64,000 nucleotides of DNA from an uncultured Eubacteriales bacterium (GCA_902767225.1 CACXGN010000001.1:148730-212729), one strand, 5' to 3'; counted from the stretch's first letter, positions 17,905 to 25,684 are shown. A program made the numbers and translations. Notes: a model not told the origin generated them from the sequence alone.

Positions 17905-18411
17905 ATGCAACCTTTAATAGTAGATATGCCTTATCCGTCGCTATCGGGGATAGAAAAAAATCCAAAATACGTTAAACTTATCGAACAGGCATACGCAGGA
18001 AGGCACGGCGAACTGACGGCGATATTGCAATACGTTTACCAGTCTGTTTACTTTAAAAAAGAAGGTAAAGACGGCACGGCGGATAAGATAATGCAAATAG
18101 CCGTCGCCGAGATGAAACATTTAAAAATCTTAGCGTCGCTCATTCTTGTGCTTGGAAAAGATCCTATCTATGCCACTACGGGTTTTTTCGGTCCGTCTTT
18201 TTTCGACGCGTCTTTTGTGTCTTACTGTAAAAGTCCCAAAAAAATGCTTATAGACGATCTTTCGGACGAACTTATCGCAATAGATTTTTATAAGTCGGCG
18301 GCGGAAGATATAAAAGACGAAAAGGTTGCCGCCGTTTTAAAAAGAATAATGCTCGACGAAGAGTTGCACGCCGTTATTCTAAAAGAAGAGATTTCCGCCT
18401 GTAAAGATTAG
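17905..18411 (+). CDS. Ferritin-like diiron protein
   Basis: 168 residues of four-helix-bundle type. The likely metal ligands are spaced as in the ferritin-like superfamily: E36 (RHGELTAILQY), E69 and H72 (AEMKHLKIL), E122 (SDELIAIDFY), and E152/H155 (LDEELHAVIL). Relatives in anaerobes serve in peroxide or oxygen defence or iron handling; manganese-catalase-like CotJC spore proteins are distant cousins. A strong GGGGGG-AAG site stands before the ATG. There is no rubredoxin domain, so it is not a rubrerythrin. Substrate not determined. Confidence 0.75.
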   Translation: MQPLIVDMPYPSLSGIEKNPKYVKLIEQAYAGRHGELTAILQYVYQSVYFKKEGKDGTADKIMQIAVAEMKHLKILASLILVLGKDPIYATTGFFGPSFFDASFVSYCKSPKKMLIDDLSDELIAIDFYKSAAEDIKDEKVAAVLKRIMLDEELHAVILKEEISACKD

Positions 18412-18442
18412 CTGGTTTTAAAACTTAAAAATTACCGATAAA

Positions 18443-18472
18443 AATTGGTTAAAGTATTGATTTTAACCGATT
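18443..18472 (+). promoter_or_regulatory. Inverted repeat over the cpsD -35 (candidate operator)
   Basis: Arms AATTGGTTAAA (18443-18453) and TTTAACCGATT (18462-18472), 10 of 11 positions paired, 8-base centre. The -35 of the cpsD promoter lies in and next to the centre, so a bound protein would block polymerase. Confidence 0.5.
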
Positions 18473-18485
18473 CTTATTGTATAAT
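18457..18485 (+). promoter_or_regulatory. Sigma-A promoter for cpsD-cpsB
   Basis: TTGATT (18457-18462), 17-base spacer, TATAAT (18480-18485). Confidence 0.75.
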
Positions 18486-18536
18486 TAATTTAAATGCAAA
18501 CTCAAAGAGTGAAATAACGCATATTAGGAGTCTATA

Positions 18537-19409
18537 ATGGCACTTAAAAGAAAGAAGAAAACCAAGCACGACAAAGTTGATAGAATTATCGTTACCGAAA
18601 ATTCTCTTTCCAGCAAAGTTGAAGGGTATAATAGATTGAAAGATAATATCCTGTATCTTTCCGCAGACGGGAACAACAGGGTTTTGCAGATTGAATCGGC
18701 TGTTTCCCACGAAGGTAAAACGACTGTTGCGGCAAACCTTGCCGTAAGTTTGGGGCTTACCGATAAAAAGGTTGTAGTTGTAGATCTGGATTTCAGAAAA
18801 CCGAGAGTTCAGCAGAGATTCAAAGTTTCTATCGATAACGGTATCGCCGAATATATCTTGGGCGTTTCCGAACTTAAAGACATTATTAAGCCGACCAGAT
18901 ATAAAAACGTCAGCGTTATAACAAGGGGCGCTAAAATTTATAACGCGTCATTAGTATTCGTTGCGGAAAAGTTCAAAGAAATGATCAATACCTTGCGTAA
19001 CGAATACGATTTCGTTATTTTAGACTGCGCGCCCGTTTTGCAAGTTTCGGACTTTATTCATATTTCGCAGATATCGGACGGCGTTATATTCTTGGTTGCA
19101 TATGCGGTAACCACCAGAAACCAAGTTACCGAAGCCGTTAAAGAACTAAGAAAGAACGGCGCTAACATCTTGGGCACGGTATTTTCTATGTATGATCCCA
19201 AAAAGGATAAAAGCTACGGCTACGGCAAGTATTACGGCAAAGGCTATAACTATTACAGTTACTATAAAGCGTATATTGACGACGACAATACGGACAGGCT
19301 GGAAGTTGACGAAAACTACGTTCCGCCCGTCGGGGTAGATCTTCCCACGGAAGAAAATGCCGCACTCGCTACCGAAAAAGCGGCAACCGAAGAAAAAGAA
19401 ACCAAGTAA
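18537..19409 (+). CDS. cpsD: Bacterial tyrosine kinase, CpsD/YwqD type
   Basis: 290 residues. BY-kinase catalytic core: Walker A SHEGKTT in the context ESAVSHEGKTTVAANLA, Walker A' VVVVDLDFRKPR, and Walker B FVILDCAPV. The tail (about residues 225-247) is a tyrosine cluster, KSYGYGKYYGKGYNYYSYYK, the autophosphorylation site that typifies this family. Such kinases control capsule or exopolysaccharide chain length together with a membrane adaptor (CpsC/YwqC), which is not encoded next to it. Past the tyrosines the protein has an extra acidic tail rich in Glu and Ala. It has a near-consensus promoter with an inverted repeat and is followed by its phosphatase. Confidence 0.9.
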   Translation: MALKRKKKTKHDKVDRIIVTENSLSSKVEGYNRLKDNILYLSADGNNRVLQIESAVSHEGKTTVAANLAVSLGLTDKKVVVVDLDFRKPRVQQRFKVSIDNGIAEYILGVSELKDIIKPTRYKNVSVITRGAKIYNASLVFVAEKFKEMINTLRNEYDFVILDCAPVLQVSDFIHISQISDGVIFLVAYAVTTRNQVTEAVKELRKNGANILGTVFSMYDPKKDKSYGYGKYYGKGYNYYSYYKAYIDDDNTDRLEVDENYVPPVGVDLPTEENAALATEKAATEEKETK

Positions 19410-19434
19410 CGGAGAAAACGGTTAAAAGATTTTT

Positions 19435-20127
19435 ATGATCGATATTCACTCACACCTTATTCCGACGGTAGACGACGGAAGCGAAACCGAAGAAATTTCG
19501 CTTAATATGGCGAAAGGATTATACGAGCAAGGGGTGACGGACGTTATATGTACGCCACACTTTACTAACGGTTATAAGGCGGAGTATGAAGAGATTACTA
19601 AACTTGCCGAAAAACTTAAAGCCGACTTAAAAGAAGCGGGCGTTCCGCTGAATATCTATCTCGGCAGAGAAATTTTCGTTACCAAACTTACCAAGCAACA
19701 GTTAAAAGAATACGACAGGAAGTTTACCTTAAACGGCTCGGAATACGTTTTGATAGAATTCGATCTGGTAAACCAGTCGGAGATTGCCGAAACGGTTTAC
19801 GAGATAGCGAATATGGGATATATCCCGATAGTTGCACATATCGAAAGATACGAATACTGCACGTTAGACGAAGCGATAGAAGTTAAAGAGATGGGCGGCA
19901 TGATTCAAGTCAACGCCGATTCGATCGCCGGCATCAGCAAAAAACTTCACCATAAGATGGTGAAAAAACTGTTTAAGAACGGACTTGTTGACTTTGTGGC
20001 AAGCGACTTGCACGACGGCAGAGATATCGTGATGCAAGACGCGTATAAAATAGTTAAAAGGAAGTTCGGCGAAGAAACTGCCGAAGAAGTCTTCTATAAA
20101 AACGCTAAAAAGATTTTGAAAGGTTAG
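19435..20127 (+). CDS. cpsB: Protein-tyrosine phosphatase, CpsB/YwqE PHP type
   Basis: 230 residues. PHP-domain metal motifs: DIHSHLIPTVDDG at the N-terminus, CTPHF, a conserved Glu in YLGREI, AHIERY, and SDLHDG near the C-terminus. The family removes phosphate from the tyrosine tail of CpsD and so resets polysaccharide assembly. It lies 25 bases after cpsD in the same unit. The stop codon lies inside the left arm of the following terminator. Length agrees with other CpsB proteins. Confidence 0.92.
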   Translation: MIDIHSHLIPTVDDGSETEEISLNMAKGLYEQGVTDVICTPHFTNGYKAEYEEITKLAEKLKADLKEAGVPLNIYLGREIFVTKLTKQQLKEYDRKFTLNGSEYVLIEFDLVNQSEIAETVYEIANMGYIPIVAHIERYEYCTLDEAIEVKEMGGMIQVNADSIAGISKKLHHKMVKKLFKNGLVDFVASDLHDGRDIVMQDAYKIVKRKFGEETAEEVFYKNAKKILKG

Positions 20128-20145
20128 ACGAACGTCTGACCTTTT
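20119..20145 (+). terminator. Terminator overlapping the cpsB stop
   Basis: Stem AAAGGTTAGACG / CGTCTGACCTTT with one wobble and T-run. The pepE-like start is at 20160 with AGGA between. Confidence 0.8.
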
Positions 20146-20159
20146 TATTAGGATAAATT

Positions 20160-20864
20160 ATGGCAAAAAGAATAATAGCGATAGGCGGCGGCGAAATCAA
20201 AAACAAAACCACTCTTAAAATTGACGAATATATTGCGAATTTAGCAAAAGCGCACGCTGGGGATACCCGCGCCACCGCGCTTTTTTTAGGCACGGCGTCT
20301 CACGATTCCATGCCTTATTTCAATTCGTTCAGAAAAACTTATACTTCTGTTTTCGATATTAAGGCGGAAGTCGCGCTTATCGTTTACGGCGAGATGAATA
20401 TAGAGCATATAAGGGAAAAGTTTGAAAAGGCGGATATGATATATATCGGCGGCGGCGATACGGTTTTTATGCTCGAAAAATGGAAAGAAACGGGGCTGCT
20501 TAAAATGGTTATGGACGCGTATAATGCGGGCAAAATAATCTGCGGTCTTTCCGCCGGCGCCATTTGCTGGTTTAAGGATATGTATACCGACTTTGAGATA
20601 ATGCGTGGGGAAAGCAGCGAATATACCTTTAAAAAGGGTATGGGGGTTTTAGACGGGCTTATGTGCCCGCATTACGACGAAAGAAGAGAAGACTTTGCGA
20701 AAAACTTTTTATCAAGCGATTTTAATAGCGCGCTGTGCGTTGAAAATAACTGTGCGGTTGAATTTACAGACGGCAAAATTTCAAACGTGATAAGCGCGGG
20801 CGGAAAGGCGTTTAACGTAGTAAAAAACGGCGGCAAGGTTACCGAAAAGGAAATTATTTTATGA
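20160..20864 (+). CDS. Peptidase E-like protein (S51 family)
   Basis: 234 residues. Class I glutamine-amidotransferase-like fold of S51 dipeptidase E: IYIGGGDTVFML, then the nucleophile elbow CGLSAGAICW with Ser131, and MCPHYDERRED with the probable His. Alpha-aspartyl dipeptidase (PepE) cleaves N-terminal Asp dipeptides, while cyanophycinase is a paralogue; the short length without a long insert favours PepE-like. AGGA precedes the ATG. Its last four bases (ATGA) overlap queH, so the two are translationally coupled, though a link in function is not obvious. Confidence 0.85.
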   Translation: MAKRIIAIGGGEIKNKTTLKIDEYIANLAKAHAGDTRATALFLGTASHDSMPYFNSFRKTYTSVFDIKAEVALIVYGEMNIEHIREKFEKADMIYIGGGDTVFMLEKWKETGLLKMVMDAYNAGKIICGLSAGAICWFKDMYTDFEIMRGESSEYTFKKGMGVLDGLMCPHYDERREDFAKNFLSSDFNSALCVENNCAVEFTDGKISNVISAGGKAFNVVKNGGKVTEKEIIL

Positions 20865-21457
20865 ATAAAATAAATTACGACGCCGCCTTGCAAGATATAA
20901 TAGAAGAAAATTTGCGACTTAATAAAAGACCTAAACTTTTGCTTCACAGTTGTTGCGCGCCGTGTTCTTCAACCTGCATAGAGCGGCTTAAAGACGCTTT
21001 CGATCTGACCGTTTTTTATTATAACCCGAATATAGATACGGAAGCCGAATATTTATTAAGAGCAAAAGAGCAGCAACGCCTTTGCGAGAATTTGAACGTT
21101 AAAACGGTCGTTACTGATCACTTATCCGAAGAGTTTTATGCACAAGTTTCGGGGCTTGAAGGCGAGCCGGAGGGCGGCGCAAGGTGCATTAAGTGTTTTA
21201 ACCTTAGGTTAAATAAAACGGCGCAATTTGCAAAAGAACACAGTTTTGATTTTTTTGCGACCACGCTTACTTTAAGTCCGCTTAAAAACAGCGAAAGAAT
21301 AAACGGGATAGGGAAAGCCGTCGGCGAAAAGATAGGCGTAAAATACCTTCCGTCGGATTTTAAAAAGCGCAACGGGTATTTAAGGTCTATTGAACTATCC
21401 AAAACGTATTCTCTTTACCGTCAAAATTATTGCGGTTGCGAGTTTTCTAAAAAATAA
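20861..21457 (+). CDS. queH: Epoxyqueuosine reductase QueH
   Basis: 198 residues. Signature of QueH (formerly DUF208): LLHSCCAPCSS (C31, C32, C35), later GGARCIKCFNLRL, and QNYCGCEFS at the C-terminus; these cysteines hold an iron-sulfur cluster and iron centre. The enzyme reduces epoxyqueuosine to queuosine in the wobble base of Tyr, His, Asn and Asp tRNAs without cobalamin, replacing QueG in many anaerobes. It starts inside the end of the peptidase E gene. Length and motifs are normal. Confidence 0.93.
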   Translation: MNKINYDAALQDIIEENLRLNKRPKLLLHSCCAPCSSTCIERLKDAFDLTVFYYNPNIDTEAEYLLRAKEQQRLCENLNVKTVVTDHLSEEFYAQVSGLEGEPEGGARCIKCFNLRLNKTAQFAKEHSFDFFATTLTLSPLKNSERINGIGKAVGEKIGVKYLPSDFKKRNGYLRSIELSKTYSLYRQNYCGCEFSKK

Positions 21458-21482
21458 AAACCCACCTTTCGGCGGGCAAAAC

Positions 21483-21509
21483 AAAAAGCGGGGTAAAACC
21501 CCGCTTTTT
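21483..21509 (+). terminator. Shared terminator between queH and ttcA
   Basis: Perfect stem AAAAAGCGGGG / CCCCGCTTTTT, loop TAAAA. Symmetrical, between two convergent genes. A smaller imperfect hairpin (CCCACC/GGCGGG, from 21471) lies before it. Confidence 0.88.
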
Positions 21510-21523
21510 GTTTTAGTGTTTTA

Positions 21524-22267
21524 TTAAAATTTATCGACTTCGCTTTCAAATTTATCGAACAGGTTATATCTATCCGGGTGGATAAGCGCCGTGAACGCCA
21601 TTTCGCGGACGTTAGGTATATCTTCGGATATTTTGCCGATAAGCGTTTTAACGTATTCACGTTTAGTGTAGTCGTTCGCGGGGCAGCAACTGTCCATAAC
21701 GGGCAGATTTTTTGAATACGCTTTAATATCCGCTTCTTCTAAAAACAGCATGGGGCGGATAAGGGTAACGCCCGTTTTATCGAGATAACTTTTCGGGGCG
21801 AAGGTAGAAAGCCTGCCTTCAAAGAACATAGATAAAAACATGGTTTCGATCAAGTCGTCTTTATGGTGGCCAAGCGCCACCTTATTGCAACCCTTTTGCG
21901 CGGCAAGGCTATTTAAAGCCCCCTTTCTCATTTTAGAACAGAGCGCGCAAGGGCTGGTCTCTTTCCTTATATCGAAAACGATTTTGCCGATTTCGGTATG
22001 TTCTATATAGTATTCTACGCCGAGTTCTTTGCAAAACGCCTGTATCGGTTTAAAGTCTTTATCCTGTTTTTCAAAAGCAAGATCGACGGTAATTGCAATA
22101 AGGTCGAATTTTTCGGGCGAAAACTTTTTATATTCCGCAAGGAGTTTTAATAGAGTTACGCTATCTTTTCCGCCTGAAACGCCGACGGCAATCTTATCGC
22201 CGTCTTTAATAAGTTTATATTGATTGATCGCTTTTCTTAGTGCCGACAGCATTTTTTGAGTAGTCAT
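21524..22267 (-). CDS. ttcA: tRNA 2-thiolation protein, TtcA family
   Basis: 247 residues, PP-loop ATPase. The nucleotide-binding motif is SGGKDS (31-36). CALCSKMRKG and DSCCPANDYTKR supply the cysteines that hold the iron-sulfur cluster, and LGHHKDDLIETMFL is the family's metal/ATP motif. TtcA places sulfur on cytidine 32 of some tRNAs. The best alternative is another member of the TtcA/TtuA group with a different target uridine. GGGAGGG precedes the ATG. It is a single-gene unit with its own promoter, divergent from the COG2426 gene. Confidence 0.88.
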   Translation of the reverse strand: MTTQKMLSALRKAINQYKLIKDGDKIAVGVSGGKDSVTLLKLLAEYKKFSPEKFDLIAITVDLAFEKQDKDFKPIQAFCKELGVEYYIEHTEIGKIVFDIRKETSPCALCSKMRKGALNSLAAQKGCNKVALGHHKDDLIETMFLSMFFEGRLSTFAPKSYLDKTGVTLIRPMLFLEEADIKAYSKNLPVMDSCCPANDYTKREYVKTLIGKISEDIPNVREMAFTALIHPDRYNLFDKFESEVDKF

Positions 22268-22301
22268 GTTCCCTCCCTTTATTTTACGGCAAAATTTTCG
22301 T

Positions 22302-22330
22302 TTGCTTTTTTTATGTAATTATATTATACT
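22302..22330 (+). promoter_or_regulatory. Probable promoter for the COG2426-patatin operon
   Basis: TTGCTT (22302-22307), 17-base spacer, TATACT (22325-22330). It overlaps the divergent ttcA promoter, so the two may compete for polymerase. Confidence 0.5.
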
Positions 22331-22350
22331 TAATTATAATCAAATTTCAA
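22323..22350 (-). promoter_or_regulatory. Sigma-A promoter for ttcA
   Basis: Minus strand: TTGAAA (22345-22350), 16-base spacer, TATAAT (22323-22328). Confidence 0.7.
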
Positions 22351-22366
22351 GACCTTTGGAGAAATT

Positions 22367-23020
22367 ATGGACGGAATAATTGCGTCTATCGCGAACCTTA
22401 TAGGGAATAATTTTATCGCCACCGCGATAGTTTCGTTTTTCCCGCTTATCGAACTTAAAGGCGGAATAGTCTTCGCAAGGGGTGTGGGATACGGCTTTTT
22501 CGAGGCGCTTGGGCTATCTTATCTCGGATCTACCATTGCGTTCTTTCCGGTATTCTTCTTGCTTATCCCGATACTGAACTTACTTAAAAAAGCAAAATGG
22601 TTCAATAAATTCGTGCTTAAAATCGAAAGTTATATAAACGGAAGGGCAGAAAGATCGGTTAAAAACGGCAAGGGCGTATCTTCTGAAAAAAGCGCCTTAA
22701 AGTTTAAAATGCTTGCGGTGTTTATATTCGTATCTATCCCCCTTCCGATGACGGGTGTGTGGACGGGGACTGCCATCGCGGTATTTTTAGGGCTTAAATT
22801 TAAGGAAAGTATTTTGCCGATCGTTGCCGGAAACCTTATAGCGGGCGTGATAATTTCTCTTCTTGCCGAACTTTTTATCGTCATATGGAATATCTCTGCG
22901 CTAGACTACGTTTTATGGGCGCTGTTCGGCTTAGCGATAATAATTTTAGTTATAACTATTGTTAAAATCGTCCGTCAAAAACCGACGGCGGAAAATAAAG
23001 GAACAAGCGATAAGGAGTAA
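22367..23020 (+). CDS. COG2426 small multidrug export family membrane protein
   Basis: 217 residues with about five membrane segments. Family marks are VSFFPLIELKGGIVFARGVG near the N-terminus and IPLPMTGVWTGTAIAVFLG in the middle, the two conserved loops of the Sm_multidrug_ex (COG2426) family, which lies near the DedA superfamily. Despite the family name, a transport substrate is not established; a lipid-flipping role like that of DedA relatives is possible. GGAG precedes the ATG. First gene of a three-gene run with patatin and a lipoprotein. Confidence 0.85.
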   Translation: MDGIIASIANLIGNNFIATAIVSFFPLIELKGGIVFARGVGYGFFEALGLSYLGSTIAFFPVFFLLIPILNLLKKAKWFNKFVLKIESYINGRAERSVKNGKGVSSEKSALKFKMLAVFIFVSIPLPMTGVWTGTAIAVFLGLKFKESILPIVAGNLIAGVIISLLAELFIVIWNISALDYVLWALFGLAIIILVITIVKIVRQKPTAENKGTSDKE

Positions 23021-23023
23021 ACT

Positions 23024-23845
23024 ATGGGTTTATTCGGTTTTTTATTCGGAAGAAAAAAGAAAAAACAGTTAAAGATCGGTCTTGCTTTGGGCTCGGGTGG
23101 GGCGAAGGGTTTTGCAGAACTCGGCGCGCTATCGGCGTTCGAGCAAAATAATATAGCCTTCGACGTGGTCGCCGGAACGAGCATAGGGAGCATAATAGGC
23201 GCTTTTTATGCGGACGGGTATTCTTCGACCGATATAATGGAATTGCTTAAAAAAATAGACTTCGGCGAACTTGCGAATATGCTCATGATGAAAATCGATA
23301 CGGCAAAGGTTGCCGAAATTATCGATAAGAACATAGGCGAGAAAAATATCGAAGAGTTAAATAAGCCTTTTTTCGCGGTGGCTACCGAACTTGATACCGG
23401 CGACGAAAAGGTATTTAAAAGCGGTCAGGTGGCTACGGCGCTTTGCGCGTCTTCGAGTTATCCGCCGTTCTTTAAGCCTGTGATTATAGACGGAAAAAGA
23501 TATATTGACGGCGCGTTTTCAAACTCCGTTCCCGCGGACGTGTTAAAAGCTGGGGGTGCGGATTACGTTATTGCGATAGATTTATCTTCGCACGAACCTA
23601 AGAGCGCAAGTATGCTCGATAAGATATTCCCGACCTATAAAGGGAAAATCGAAAAGCCTTGGGAAAAGGGCTATGAATACGCGGACGTTATGATTCACCC
23701 CGATTTAAAAGAGTTTAAGCCCACGTCTTTTACGCAAGGCTCTATAATGTATGAGATAGGCTACCGTGCGGCGATGGAAAAAATTCCGAAAATAAAAGCG
23801 GATATTGAACTTTTGAAAAAAGGAAAGAAAAAACGGGATAAATAA
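23024..23845 (+). CDS. Patatin-like phospholipase
   Basis: 273 residues. The catalytic parts are visible: oxyanion loop GSGGAKGF (about 23-30), nucleophile elbow GTSIGS with Ser53, and the catalytic Asp in DGAFSN (Asp162). Patatin-family enzymes (RssA/YchK-like in bacteria) hydrolyse acyl esters of lipids. A basic N-terminus (GRKKKKQLK) could touch the membrane; there is no signal peptide, so it acts inside. Only 3 bases separate it from the COG2426 gene, suggesting a shared membrane-lipid task. AAGGAG sits in the end of the upstream gene. Confidence 0.9.
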   Translation: MGLFGFLFGRKKKKQLKIGLALGSGGAKGFAELGALSAFEQNNIAFDVVAGTSIGSIIGAFYADGYSSTDIMELLKKIDFGELANMLMMKIDTAKVAEIIDKNIGEKNIEELNKPFFAVATELDTGDEKVFKSGQVATALCASSSYPPFFKPVIIDGKRYIDGAFSNSVPADVLKAGGADYVIAIDLSSHEPKSASMLDKIFPTYKGKIEKPWEKGYEYADVMIHPDLKEFKPTSFTQGSIMYEIGYRAAMEKIPKIKADIELLKKGKKKRDK

Positions 23846-23850
23846 TCCTT

Positions 23851-24819
23851 ATGTATTCACACAAAAGAAAGTTCGCCGTTTTGCTTATCTTGGTTTTTAT
23901 CTCCTTTTGTTTATTTTTAGGTTGCAAAAGTGCGGACGCGGAAGATAAAAATTTAAACGGCAGTTTTGCTATTCGGTTTTTTAGTTTAGGCGACGGCGAG
24001 TGCACGGCGATAAGATTTCCCGACGGCAAAAACGCGGTGATAGACTGCGGTGGGGCGGATAAGTCCGACAAGATAACGTCTTCGCTCGAAGAATTTTTGT
24101 CCGGCAAAATCGACTATTTAGTTCTTTCTTCAATAGAAGAAGAAAATATCGGCGCGATTATACCCGTTATAGATAAGTTTGAAATAGGCACGGCTTTTGT
24201 GCCGTATAAAAACGGGATAGAAGAGTTTCCGGTATATTCCGAAGTTTTAGAGAAGTTAAAGTCAAAATCTAAGGTGCAAAACGCCGAACTTTCATCTTTC
24301 GCCATCGGGGAAGATTATTTTATGGGCTTTTTATCGCCCGAAAGTCTTGCCGCCGAAAAGGTGTTAGGTAGCGGAGCGGACTCCGTTTCAAACAAGGATA
24401 TTTCGAATCTTTCGCCTATAACTTATTTAAAGTATAAGAATTTTCAGGCGGTATTTTTGGGCGATTCTTCGGCTGAAAGCCAAAACGAAGTGTATAATAA
24501 ATTCTTCACGGGAATATACGACTATTATTACAGGGCGGCAGCTATCGATTTAACTGCCGTGAACTTGATTAAGCTTTCAAATCACGGAAGTTATTCACAC
24601 TTTTCCGAAAAGTTTTTTACGCAGTTCCGCCCCGATTACTCGGTAATCTCGGTAAGCGGGGTTAACCCTAACTCATATCCTTCGACGGCAACCTTAAAAG
24701 CGTTATATAAAATCGATCCCGAAACGGAAATATTAAGAACGGACGTTTTGGGAGATATTACGGTTTACGTCGATAAGGAAAGTAACGTTAAAATAGTAAC
24801 CGAAAGCAAATTCATTTGA
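23851..24819 (+). CDS. ComEC-type metallo-beta-lactamase-fold lipoprotein lacking metal ligands
   Basis: 322 residues. Signal peptide with lipobox LFLGC (Cys25). The body follows the extracellular ComEC C-terminal hydrolase: FFSLGDGECTAIRFPDGK, NAVIDCGG, VFLGDSS, KLSNHGSYSHFSEKF, then YSVISVSG. But where ComEC-like hydrolases have THxHxDHxGG it reads SSIEEENIGA (93-102): both His, the Asp and the last His are replaced. HHGS has become NHGS and the late GHP is NSYP. So the zinc centre is probably gone while the fold is kept. The ribosome binding site is weak; it is 5 bases after patatin. Its role may be binding DNA or another ligand at the surface; this is inference. Confidence 0.72.
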   Translation: MYSHKRKFAVLLILVFISFCLFLGCKSADAEDKNLNGSFAIRFFSLGDGECTAIRFPDGKNAVIDCGGADKSDKITSSLEEFLSGKIDYLVLSSIEEENIGAIIPVIDKFEIGTAFVPYKNGIEEFPVYSEVLEKLKSKSKVQNAELSSFAIGEDYFMGFLSPESLAAEKVLGSGADSVSNKDISNLSPITYLKYKNFQAVFLGDSSAESQNEVYNKFFTGIYDYYYRAAAIDLTAVNLIKLSNHGSYSHFSEKFFTQFRPDYSVISVSGVNPNSYPSTATLKALYKIDPETEILRTDVLGDITVYVDKESNVKIVTESKFI

Positions 24820-24832
24820 TAAATTTTGAAAT

Positions 24833-24867
24833 AAAAAAGGGGTGGCAAAAAGCCACCCCCGTTTTTT
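24833..24867 (+). terminator. Shared terminator between convergent genes
   Basis: Stem GGGGTGGC / GCCACCCC, AAAAA loop, A-run left and T-run right; serves the lipoprotein gene and the minus-strand collagen-like gene. Confidence 0.88.
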
Positions 24868-25552
24868 ATATGCTCATTACTGTGATCGAAGCGCCGAGCA
24901 AGGTCGCTATCGAATCTGAAGTGTTGTAAATAGCGATATTCGAGTTTGCCGCCGTAACGTTTAATAAAACAGTTTTTCCGGCTGCCGCAATCTCGCCGGC
25001 AACGTTGGTCGCCGAAACCGATTCTCCCGCGATAGCGCTGCCGTTAAGGTAAAGCGAAAGTTCAAGGTTACCTGTCGGAACAGAGCCGTTCGCAAAATAC
25101 GATATAAGATAGTATCCGGTTGTTGGCAGAATAACCGTATTTGCGTTTACGCTCATAGTCGTTCCGCTTGTCGCCGCGTTTAAGGTAAGCGGAATTATTG
25201 CTCCGCTGTCTACCAAAGCGCCCGTGTTAGACGCATATAAAACGTCGTTCGTTCCGCTCTCTCCCTGCGGACCTTGGGGTCCCATAGGACCTTGGGGTCC
25301 CATAGGACCTTGCGGACCGACAGGACCTTGCGGTCCGGTTGCTCCGGTCGCTCCGGTCGCTCCCGCGGGACCTTGCGGACCCGTTGCTCCGGTTGCGCCT
25401 GTTGCCCCCGCGGGACCTTGCGGACCCGTTGCTCCGGCGGGGCCTTGCGGACCTATAAGTCCTCTGGGACCCGTCGCACCCGTCGGCCCCATAGGACCTC
25501 TTATTACCGTAACGTTGTTATTGTTATTATTGTTCGAGTTACAACAAAACAT
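24866..25552 (-). CDS. Collagen-like exosporium-type protein (BclA-like)
   Basis: 228 residues. The N-terminus is MFCCNS followed by a run of seven Asn; then about 26 Gly-X-Y triplets (19-97) rich in [15 protein letters not shown]; then a beta-rich C-terminal domain (about 100-228: [42 protein letters not shown]) like the BclA trimerisation domain (TNF-like jelly roll). Such proteins form the hair-like nap on spores of Bacillus and C. difficile. AAGGAG precedes the ATG and a sigma-K-like promoter lies upstream. The cysteine pair near the N-terminus could link it to the coat. An animal-host adhesion role is possible but not shown. Confidence 0.87.
   Translation of the reverse strand: MFCCNSNNNNNNNVTVIRGPMGPTGATGPRGLIGPQGPAGATGPQGPAGATGATGATGPQGPAGATGATGATGPQGPVGPQGPMGPQGPMGPQGPQGESGTNDVLYASNTGALVDSGAIIPLTLNAATSGTTMSVNANTVILPTTGYYLISYFANGSVPTGNLELSLYLNGSAIAGESVSATNVAGEIAAAGKTVLLNVTAANSNIAIYNTSDSIATLLGASITVMSI
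25262..25498 (-). repeat. Gly-X-Y triplet repeat DNA in the collagen-like gene
   Basis: About 26 consecutive 9-base units coding GPQ, GPA, GAT and GPM. Nearly identical blocks ([15 protein letters not shown] occurs twice) make it prone to length change. Confidence 0.9.
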
Positions 25553-25579
25553 AAAAAGACTCCTTTTCGTGCTGTATAT

Positions 25580-25607
25580 TATCTTATGATGATTAAAATA
25601 TTTTAGT
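25580..25607 (-). promoter_or_regulatory. Possible sigma-K (late mother-cell) promoter
   Basis: Minus strand: AC (25606-25607), 17 bases, then CATAAGATA (25580-25588), which fits the sigma-K pattern AC-16/17-CATAnnnTA. No good sigma-A promoter competes. Confidence 0.45.
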
Positions 25608-25613
25608 TACAGG

Positions 25614-25642
25614 TTGACGAACGTAATAATTCTATGTATAAT
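25614..25642 (+). promoter_or_regulatory. Promoter for the abrB-ABC operon
   Basis: TTGACG (25614-25619), 17-base spacer, TATAAT (25637-25642). Confidence 0.75.
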
Positions 25643-25646
25643 AAAA

Positions 25647-25671
25647 GTATGAAAAGTTATACTTTTCATAC
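25647..25671 (+). promoter_or_regulatory. Perfect 11-base palindrome at the abrB start site (candidate operator)
   Basis: GTATGAAAAGT / ACTTTTCATAC with centre TAT. It covers the expected transcription start (about 25649), right where a repressor would act, and ends just before the AAAGGAG of the abrB gene. Confidence 0.65.
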
Positions 25672-25684
25672 GTAAAGGAGAAAT

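Noticed and set aside
25224..25606. Plus-strand open frames over the collagen repeat
   Set aside because: Produced by the 9-base repeat reading in other frames; no ribosome site. The Gly-X-Y frame on the minus strand is the coherent one.
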